Assembly (NCBI RefSeq): GCF_900142715.1
Contig: NZ_FRBX01000001.1
Location: forward strand, 1-64,000
DNA: 64,000 nucleotides
DNA from: Flavobacterium pectinovorum
GTDB lineage: Bacteria; Bacteroidota; Bacteroidia; Flavobacteriales; Flavobacteriaceae
Reading direction: 5' to 3'
Position 1 is the first letter of the stretch. The number at the start of each line of letters is the position of its first letter. Below, one piece after another: positions 57,355-64,000 of the stretch. The notes below the pieces were generated by a model. The model did not search any database and was not told where the DNA came from. It saw nothing but the letters and a program-made list of their open reading frames with translations. Position numbers and translations under genes: made by a program.

Positions 57355-59124
57355 ATGACACCACCAACAATAATTTTTGGAATAGATTCTAAAAAAATAA
57401 GCCACTTTACCAGCATTGAGTTGGTACAAGTAATAAACGACCATCATCGATTTGAAATCCTTGTTCCACATGCTGCTGTAGAAAGCCCTTTGGCATATAC
57501 GCTCGAAAATGCACAGGCATGGTTAGGTAAGGTAGTACACATTGTGCTCGAAGAAAATAATAATTTTCTGGGAGTGGTTACCAATATAGATTTCGATCAG
57601 GAAGACGGACATTCGGGAAATCATATTGTGGTTTCAGGCTATTCTAAAACCATATTGTTAGAGTCTGGTGAAAAATTACATTCCTGGGAAGAACTATCTT
57701 TAAAAGACATCATAAAAGAGGTAATAAAAAATGGTGCTGGAGAGCAACTGCAAAATGATATCAATCCTGAATATACCAGTAAGATGGATTATCAGAATCA
57801 ATATCTCGAAACAGATTTTCAGTTCATCCAGAGATTAGCAAAACAATACAATGAATGGTTGTATTATGATGGTGAAAAATTAATATTCGGTAAACCAAAA
57901 AGCTTTGATAGTCCTATATCGTTAACGTACAATAGTGAGATTTCTAAACTAAAAATATCTGTGCAGGCAGTACCTAATAAATTTAGTGCTTTTACATACA
58001 ATGAAGGTGCTGATAAACGCTACACTGCAAAATCAAAAGACACAGTAAGCGGATTGCCAAAATTAGGTAATGAAGCATTTGCAAGCTCAAAAGAAGTGTT
58101 TGCAACACCTGCGTTTACGCATGGTATAGTGAGTACCGGTGATGATTTGGTTTTAGAATCTTTCTTAAAAAAGAAACAGGAAAGCGCAGCAGCCAATACT
58201 AATTATGTTTCAGCAACTACAAAAAACTCAAAACTAAAAGTAGGAAGTATTGTTACCATACAATCAAGTGTTTTAGAAAACTCAAGTATGTTGACACAAG
58301 AAGTAGGCTCTTTTATAATTACCGAAATTAGTCATTATGCAACACATTTGGGAGAGTATGAAAATAATTTCAGAGCCATACCTTCAAAAGTACTAAGCTT
58401 GCCGGAACCCGATGTTGCGTATCCAATTGCTCAAACACAGCAGGCTGTAGTAGAAAGCAATACAGATCCTCAAAATAAAGGAAGAGTGAGAGTTCAGATG
58501 CTTTGGCAGCAAGGTACTCAAATGAAAACCGCCTGGCTGCGTGTCATGACGCCGGATGCGGGTAGTAGTGATAAAGTAGGAACCAACCGAGGAATGGTAT
58601 TTATTCCGGATGTAGGCGATCATGTAATGGTACATTTTCGTTATGGTGATCCTAACCGACCTTTTATTTTAGGAAGTGTTTTTCACGGAAAAAGCGGCGG
58701 CGGCGGTGGAAAAGACAATAACAAAAGAAGCTTTGCCACAAGAGGCGGAACTTCGCTTGTTCTCGATGAAGAAAAAAACACCTTTACGGCAACAGATCCA
58801 AGTGGTAATATGATAATGCTTAACGGAGACGGAACAATGACTATTTATGCCCCAAATAAGGTTGATATACAATCAAAAGAAATAAACCTTATTGCTGATG
58901 AAAAAGTAAGCATTAGCGGAGTAAATGAAGTAAATGTTGACAGTAAAAAAGTACTCGTTTCCGGGACAGATGAAGTGACCGTTAAAAGTGATACCCAAAT
59001 TACGGATGAAGCACCAAGTATTAATATTAAAGGAAAAAATACAATTCTGGCAGAAGGAATGGTCGTTGATATAGATGGTAAAACTATGACTAACGTTAAA
59101 GGCGGAATCGTAAATTTAAATTAA
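57355..59124 (+). CDS. vgrG: T6SS spike protein TssI (VgrG)
   Basis: A 589-residue VgrG. The gp27-like N-terminal part covers about 1-350 (ETDFQFIQRLAKQYNEWLYYDGEKLIFGKP is its signature), followed by the gp5-like OB fold at about 365-450 (GRVRVQMLWQQGTQMKTAWLRVMTPDAG ... GMVFIPDVGDHVMVHFRYGDPNRPFILGSVFHGK) and a C-terminal beta-helical needle of repeating hydrophobic strands (VDIQSKEINLIADEKVSISGVNEVNVDSKKVLVSG). There is no added effector domain. It is nine bases ahead of the probable adaptor and would carry the PAAR-like/Rhs cargo on its tip. Confidence 0.95.
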   Translation: MTPPTIIFGIDSKKISHFTSIELVQVINDHHRFEILVPHAAVESPLAYTLENAQAWLGKVVHIVLEENNNFLGVVTNIDFDQEDGHSGNHIVVSGYSKTILLESGEKLHSWEELSLKDIIKEVIKNGAGEQLQNDINPEYTSKMDYQNQYLETDFQFIQRLAKQYNEWLYYDGEKLIFGKPKSFDSPISLTYNSEISKLKISVQAVPNKFSAFTYNEGADKRYTAKSKDTVSGLPKLGNEAFASSKEVFATPAFTHGIVSTGDDLVLESFLKKKQESAAANTNYVSATTKNSKLKVGSIVTIQSSVLENSSMLTQEVGSFIITEISHYATHLGEYENNFRAIPSKVLSLPEPDVAYPIAQTQQAVVESNTDPQNKGRVRVQMLWQQGTQMKTAWLRVMTPDAGSSDKVGTNRGMVFIPDVGDHVMVHFRYGDPNRPFILGSVFHGKSGGGGGKDNNKRSFATRGGTSLVLDEEKNTFTATDPSGNMIMLNGDGTMTIYAPNKVDIQSKEINLIADEKVSISGVNEVNVDSKKVLVSGTDEVTVKSDTQITDEAPSINIKGKNTILAEGMVVDIDGKTMTNVKGGIVNLN

Positions 59125-59133
59125 AAATTAGAA

Positions 59134-60483
59134 ATGAATAACGCTCACAATCCTATTGCTGTAAGGGTCGAAAACATTCAAAAAATATGGAATAAGACCA
59201 GAGCAGCCAAACCAAAAGCGCAAGTGTTTAGTATGGTTTGTTATACCGAAGATTATCCATTGGTAGATAGTTTCATTCGGTTAGAATCTTCCGCTTACGG
59301 CAGATCAGAGGATTCGTTTGTAGCTTTTTCAATTGATTTTTATGATAAAAAAGACTTTTACACCACTATTATAGAACAATGGATTCTGGCTTTTGATGAA
59401 GACCTGAAAAAAAACATTGGATGGAATTGGGAAGATTTTGCTTCTTTTAAAGCTGCTCTTCAGGAGATTGATAAATTAAGTGTTGCTGGCTTAAAAGATT
59501 TTTACATCAACATGCTGGTAAGTTTCAAAAAGTTTGAAGCGAGAACAGGCAATCTTTTAATTGTTAGTTTTTTAATAAAAAAAGTAAGCAGCCTTGATTT
59601 ACTAAATGAAAGCATAAAAGAACTGATAGTTTTATTGCCTGAAAATATAGGATTCCTGTTTCTTGATTATAAGGAAAGGCAACAATATAAGGAAGTGATT
59701 GCCTCAGTAAAAGAAAAAGGGATCATGATCGAAATTCCAAATCAGGAAATAAATAAAGCGTACAAAGAAATAGCCACACAAGGAAACCCAAACGATCCGC
59801 AGGTGCGCTATAGAAAATGTTTATTTGAAATAGGCGAAGCGGCAAAAGATAAAAAGCAGGAAAAAGTAAAAAAACTAGGCAACGAGCTTATAGACATTAG
59901 CAAGAGTACAGGAGAAACCAGTTTTTGGGCTTCCTCTTATCTTGTTTACGCCAGTTTTTTATTTCAGTTTAAAGATGAGCAGGAACTTATTCATCAATTA
60001 TTGGATAAAGGGATAAAAATAACAACACCTCTTTATAAGGACAAACAAGATATTGCAGGTATTTTGATGCAGCTGCTCATGTACAAAGGCTCACATTACA
60101 GTATCATGGGGAAACGCGATACTGCTATAGATTATTTTTTAAAACAAACAGTTATAGCCAAAGAAGTCCAGCAGGAAATGCAGGTAATAAATGGCTATAA
60201 TTATGCACTGTTATTGGCTGCAAAAAAACGAGACCAACAATATAGTGAAATTTTAAACGATGCCTTCGAATACGGATATGCCTTGACAGATGAAGTACTC
60301 AAAATCATCAATTTTACCTTTATAGCCAACAGTTATTTAGAAAATGACCCAAAAATTGATTATTCAGAAAAAGAAGCTATTTCGGACAGAATGAAGTCAA
60401 TTTTTGGAAAAAACTGGAAAGACAATCCAAAACAAATTGCAAAACAAATACAAGAGGAATATCAATTAAACAACACCTATTAA
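59134..60483 (+). CDS. Helical-repeat protein between vgrG and PAAR-Rhs, probable effector adaptor
   Basis: A 449-residue cytoplasmic protein. The N-terminal half (about 1-210) is an alpha/beta region with FSMVCYTEDYPLVDSFIRLE, and the C-terminal half (about 220-420) is a run of helices resembling tetratricopeptide repeats (EVKKLGNELIDIS-type, HYSIMGKRDTAIDYFLKQTVIAKEVQ). I recognise no named family. In other T6SS systems, proteins encoded between vgrG and a PAAR/Rhs effector are chaperones that load the cargo. Here it is nine bases after vgrG and two bases before the Rhs gene, strongly indicating co-translation and that role. Confidence 0.7.
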   Translation: MNNAHNPIAVRVENIQKIWNKTRAAKPKAQVFSMVCYTEDYPLVDSFIRLESSAYGRSEDSFVAFSIDFYDKKDFYTTIIEQWILAFDEDLKKNIGWNWEDFASFKAALQEIDKLSVAGLKDFYINMLVSFKKFEARTGNLLIVSFLIKKVSSLDLLNESIKELIVLLPENIGFLFLDYKERQQYKEVIASVKEKGIMIEIPNQEINKAYKEIATQGNPNDPQVRYRKCLFEIGEAAKDKKQEKVKKLGNELIDISKSTGETSFWASSYLVYASFLFQFKDEQELIHQLLDKGIKITTPLYKDKQDIAGILMQLLMYKGSHYSIMGKRDTAIDYFLKQTVIAKEVQQEMQVINGYNYALLLAAKKRDQQYSEILNDAFEYGYALTDEVLKIINFTFIANSYLENDPKIDYSEKEAISDRMKSIFGKNWKDNPKQIAKQIQEEYQLNNTY

Positions 60484-60485
60484 TT

Positions 60486-63400
60486 ATGTTATTGACCGAT
60501 AATCATTTGACTATGGTCGTAGGGATAGATATCCATTTTACTACCCTGCCGCCTTTTAATCCGTTTCATCCTTACATAGGTATTGTTATTGATCCAGCCG
60601 ATTATATTCCTTTTTTAGGTACCAGTGTACATGTCAACGGTTTTAAGAGAGGGAACTCAGACACAGGAGGAATCATTATTCCGCTGGTGCACATTCCACT
60701 TTTTACCCCGCCATGGCTTATGACGCCTATTATCGGTCATGAAAGCATGAACTTTTTTGCTTCCCAAACCGTTTTTTCAGACAGTACCAGAATGAGTCCA
60801 AAAGGACATATGTTGATGACTTGTAATGATATCGGGATTCCGTTATCGCTGTCGTTGGGAAAAACCAAAATAGGCAAAAAAATGCTTCCTTTTGCGCCAA
60901 CGCTTTTTGCGCCAACCTCATTTTCTTTGCCAATACCAACGGGAAAACCAGTAATGGTAGGAGGTCCTTATCCGCCCGACTGGGGAGGTATGCTAACCGG
61001 ATTACTGGCCAGTATAGGATTCAGTACCCTGATGAAATATGGAAAAAAAGCATTCAATAAACTTCTAAAAGGATCCGTTGGTCCCAACTGGCTAAGTAAG
61101 CTTTTGTGTAAAGCAGGTTTTGAGCCGGTAAACCTTATCAACGGAGCTGTAATCTACGAAGGCAGCGATTTTGACATCACAGGCCCGATAGTCCTTAATT
61201 GGGAACGTCGCTGGTACTCAGATTCTGAGTATATCGGATGGCTTGGTCACGGCGTGCATTGTGTATATGACAGGGCAGTAGAGTTATATCCGGAAGATGA
61301 TGCCTTGGGGCTTCGCATGGATGATGGAAGAATAGTGGCATTCCCGTCACTATTGCCCGAAGAAGAATTTTACCTGCGTCAGGAAAAAACAACCCTTAAA
61401 AGAACCGCAGACGGATATCAGGCATACGAGCATAAAAGCAAACTTTTTTATGATTTCACCCTTTTTGACGGTAAAAAATACCAGCTTACGCAAATAACCA
61501 ATAACGATGGGCTGTGCATTATTTTTGAATTTTCGGCATACCGTTTAAATAAAATTATCGATACCGCCGGCAGGGAAATAAAAGTAAGCACAATAAACGG
61601 ACTTATCCAGAAATTAGAATTGGAGGGACCGGAAGGAGACGAACTTTTGATCGCTTATGAATATGATGAGCATCAAAACATGTCTGCCATTATAGATGCT
61701 TTGGGTAAACCAACTGTTATTAAATTCCAAAACCATCTTATGGTGGAAAAAACAGATCGTAACGGACAGACTTTTTATTGGGAATATGATTCGCAAAACC
61801 GCTGTGTACACACTTGGGGCGATGGCGGATGGCAGGAAGGCTGGCTCGAATACCATCCCGAAGAAGGCTATAACCTTGTAACGGATGCCAACGGAGCGGT
61901 AACCACCTACTATTATGAGCCCAGCCAACTGGTAACCCAGGTAAAAGACCCTATGGGCAACAGCATTTTTTATGACTATACCGAGTTTATGGAACTCTAT
62001 CGAGAAATCGATCAGGAAGGCCGAATCACCGGGTTCATTTACGACGAAAAAGGCAATAAAACAGGTACTGTTTACCCGGACGGCACAGAAGAAATGATGA
62101 TTTATGATGACGAGAACCGCCCATCGATTGCCATTGATCCCGAAGGACAAAAGACCATTTATTTGTACCATGCCCAAAACCCGAACCAGCTAAAAACCAT
62201 AATTGCACCGGACAAAACCAGTACCCATTTTACTTATAATGCTGACGGACTTTTAGCAACCGTTGCCAAGAATAATAACGAACTCGAACTGGTTTACGAC
62301 GAGCAGTACAACCTTATTGAATGGCGTGAAAACGAAAAGAAACTAAAAACATGGGAGTATGACCATCGTGGTCGCGTACGGGCGATCTACACTCCAATGC
62401 AAATGGCAGATTATTTTAGCTATGACGCTCTGGACAGAGTAAGGCAAATTGTAGAGAAAGACAGTAACGTAATACAGTTTAGCTACGATAGTTATGATGA
62501 TGTAGTAGCCTTAAAAGACAATAAAAACAGCATTAAGTTTACCTACACACCATTAGGAAGCCTTTCTACAAGAGAGCAAAACGGCGTAAAAGTTCGTTTT
62601 GACTACGATAAGATGGAACAGCTTGTTGGGATTAAAAACGAAGACCACGAAGCCTATTATTTTACAAGAAACAAAGCCGGATACATTGTAAAAGAAACTG
62701 CTTTTGACGGTATCGAAAAAAAATACAGCCGCAACCTTGCCGGAGAAGTCACGCGAATAGACCACGGAGACGGAAAATATACCGAATACGAGCAGGATGC
62801 CCTAGGGCGTATTACCAGGGCCGATTACCATGACGGTACCTGGGAAACCTATACCTACAATAAAAACGGACAACTGATAGAAGCCGTTAACCAAAATGTA
62901 AGCATCTACTTTGAGCGAGATGCCGTTGGTCGCATCATAAAAGAAACCCAGAAACAACAGCTCGATGCCAATGAAAATGGTATAACCCTGACATCAACTT
63001 ACAATGTTTTAGGACAGCGTACCAATTTAAGCACCAGTCTTGGCGCAGATATAAACACGCATTACAACCAAAAAGGAGAACTTGAGCGTATAGAAGCGCA
63101 AAGTAACGAACTTAAGGAACAGCACCAGGCTTGGGAAACTACCCTGAAACGTGACGAATCAGGGCGTGAAATAGAGCGTTTTGCCACAGGCGGGCTTCAC
63201 ATAAAAACCAGCTATAACAACAGCGGCAAGCAAAAAGAACAGGAAGTATTTGCCAATGGCAAACGCACCGGAGCGCGTTTTTATAACTGGGACACCAACC
63301 AGCAATTAAGAAGCGCGGTAAACCAAATGACCCAAAGTTTGACCTATTTTGATTATGACGATTTTGGAAACCTTGCCAAAGCCAGTTATGATGGAAAAGA

Positions 63401-64000
63401 AGAGCTGTACAAAACCCCTGATGCAGTGGGTAATTTATACAAAACTGCTGACCGCAGTGACCGTAAATACGGCAAAGGCGGGAAGCTGCTGAAAGACGAA
63501 AAATATTATTACAAATACGATAAGCTGGGGAATTTAATACACAAAAGCCCCCGTGATATTACCCAACCGCTTGTTTTTGAAAAAGCAACAAACTTCTTTG
63601 ATAAACTTCTAGGTAATAAAGCCGAAGAAGCAAGTTTACAAGAAGAACATGAGCAGTGGCAGGACGGAGATACCGCATATACCTGGCTCGCAAACGGAAT
63701 GCTCGAAAGCGTAACCAACCCGGATGGAAAAGTAGTAAGTTTTGAATACGATGCACTTGGAAGACGTACGGCAAAAATTGCAAACAAAGAAATAAATCGT
63801 TATGTTTGGGATGGAAATGTTCTTATTCATGAGTGGAAATATGATTTAAAAGAGAGACCAAAACTTATCGTTAGTGATGATGATTTGGTTTACGATAAAC
63901 CTGAGCCAATTGAAAATTTAGTTACTTGGGTGTATGAAGGTGGAAGTTTTGTGCCAAGTGCTAAGATTGTTGGCAACAACAAATTTTCTATCATTAATGA
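60486..64000 (+). CDS. PAAR-like/Rhs-family polymorphic toxin carrier, 3' end outside window
   Basis: An open frame from 60486 through the window end (at least 1171 residues, no stop). The N terminus is a PAAR-like spike-tip domain (about 1-165) with GIDIHFTTLPPFNPFHPYIGIV and FKRGNSDTGGIIIPLVHIPLF and a short hydrophobic pair. A DUF6531-type start of the Rhs shell follows (EPVNLINGAVIYEGSDFDI), then a long series of YD/Rhs repeats (YDEHQNMSAIIDALG, YDEKGNKTGTVYPDG, FSYDALDRVRQIVEKD and many more), ending in YVWDGNVLIHEWKYD near the window edge, typical of the approach to the Rhs core end. The toxin domain must lie beyond 64000. The GC content is visibly higher than in neighbouring genes. Confidence 0.93.
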   Translation, partial: MLLTDNHLTMVVGIDIHFTTLPPFNPFHPYIGIVIDPADYIPFLGTSVHVNGFKRGNSDTGGIIIPLVHIPLFTPPWLMTPIIGHESMNFFASQTVFSDSTRMSPKGHMLMTCNDIGIPLSLSLGKTKIGKKMLPFAPTLFAPTSFSLPIPTGKPVMVGGPYPPDWGGMLTGLLASIGFSTLMKYGKKAFNKLLKGSVGPNWLSKLLCKAGFEPVNLINGAVIYEGSDFDITGPIVLNWERRWYSDSEYIGWLGHGVHCVYDRAVELYPEDDALGLRMDDGRIVAFPSLLPEEEFYLRQEKTTLKRTADGYQAYEHKSKLFYDFTLFDGKKYQLTQITNNDGLCIIFEFSAYRLNKIIDTAGREIKVSTINGLIQKLELEGPEGDELLIAYEYDEHQNMSAIIDALGKPTVIKFQNHLMVEKTDRNGQTFYWEYDSQNRCVHTWGDGGWQEGWLEYHPEEGYNLVTDANGAVTTYYYEPSQLVTQVKDPMGNSIFYDYTEFMELYREIDQEGRITGFIYDEKGNKTGTVYPDGTEEMMIYDDENRPSIAIDPEGQKTIYLYHAQNPNQLKTIIAPDKTSTHFTYNADGLLATVAKNNNELELVYDEQYNLIEWRENEKKLKTWEYDHRGRVRAIYTPMQMADYFSYDALDRVRQIVEKDSNVIQFSYDSYDDVVALKDNKNSIKFTYTPLGSLSTREQNGVKVRFDYDKMEQLVGIKNEDHEAYYFTRNKAGYIVKETAFDGIEKKYSRNLAGEVTRIDHGDGKYTEYEQDALGRITRADYHDGTWETYTYNKNGQLIEAVNQNVSIYFERDAVGRIIKETQKQQLDANENGITLTSTYNVLGQRTNLSTSLGADINTHYNQKGELERIEAQSNELKEQHQAWETTLKRDESGREIERFATGGLHIKTSYNNSGKQKEQEVFANGKRTGARFYNWDTNQQLRSAVNQMTQSLTYFDYDDFGNLAKASYDGKEELYKTPDAVGNLYKTADRSDRKYGKGGKLLKDEKYYYKYDKLGNLIHKSPRDITQPLVFEKATNFFDKLLGNKAEEASLQEEHEQWQDGDTAYTWLANGMLESVTNPDGKVVSFEYDALGRRTAKIANKEINRYVWDGNVLIHEWKYDLKERPKLIVSDDDLVYDKPEPIENLVTWVYEGGSFVPSAKIVGNNKFSIIN

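Noticed and set aside
61614-62177. A 187-codon minus-strand frame
   Set aside because: It is antisense to the Rhs repeats, whose forward frame is continuous and carries clear YD-repeat motifs.

Overview
The window looks like a chromosomal segment of a Flavobacterium-type member of the Bacteroidota. The basis is AT-rich sequence, almost no Shine-Dalgarno signals, SusC/SusD proteins, many glycoside hydrolases, a Bacteroidota-type (T6SS-iii) type VI secretion locus with TssN/TssK/TssR, and short palindromic intergenic repeats. It opens in the 3' part of a 5S rRNA gene with its terminator. No tRNA, CRISPR array or transposase was seen.

Region 1 (about 0.7-38.5 kb) is a large glycan-utilisation locus whose enzyme set best fits host- or eukaryote-type N-glycans and glycoproteins. 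It encodes two GH29 alpha-L-fucosidases, a NagB-LmbE fusion, a LytS/LytTR-type two-component system transcribed away from a GH92 alpha-mannosidase, a sodium:solute symporter, a cytoplasmic GH130 phosphorylase, a CBM9-like protein, a GHL10-type lipoprotein and a glycosylasparaginase. These are followed by a GH2, a GH20, a second GH92, a PA14-containing GH3, a SusC/SusD pair, a fucose-permease-family transporter, a BNR-repeat sialidase-like lipoprotein and an M28 peptidase. Inferred flow: exo-enzymes in the periplasm or on the surface strip fucose, galactose, GlcNAc and mannose. The core Man-GlcNAc disaccharide is imported and phosphorolysed by GH130, GlcNAc-Asn is split by the glycosylasparaginase, and amino sugars enter glycolysis through NagB. 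A 16-base motif (GTCAT, two variable bases, GTC, A/T-rich tail) lies 50-80 bases upstream of four transcription-unit starts in this region and is a candidate operator. Three copies of a 105-155 base element with terminal inverted repeats lie between genes.

Region 2 (38.5-39.0 kb) is a lone DUF1810 gene at the junction.

Region 3 (39.3-64.0 kb) is a T6SS-iii locus. tssB-tssC (minus strand) diverge from tssE-tssF-tssH-tssG-tssN-tssK, two small single-pass membrane proteins, a PKD protein (TssP-like), tssR and an unnamed two-TM protein with a winged-helix-like N terminus. After a terminator come hcp (tssD), a six-TM protein, a glucosaminidase-like probable effector overlapping a probable lipoprotein immunity gene, vgrG, a helical-repeat probable adaptor, and a PAAR-like/Rhs protein cut by the window end. 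The canonical TssJLM membrane complex is not found in the window, as expected for Bacteroidota. Family names come from reading the translated sequence; no database search was run.
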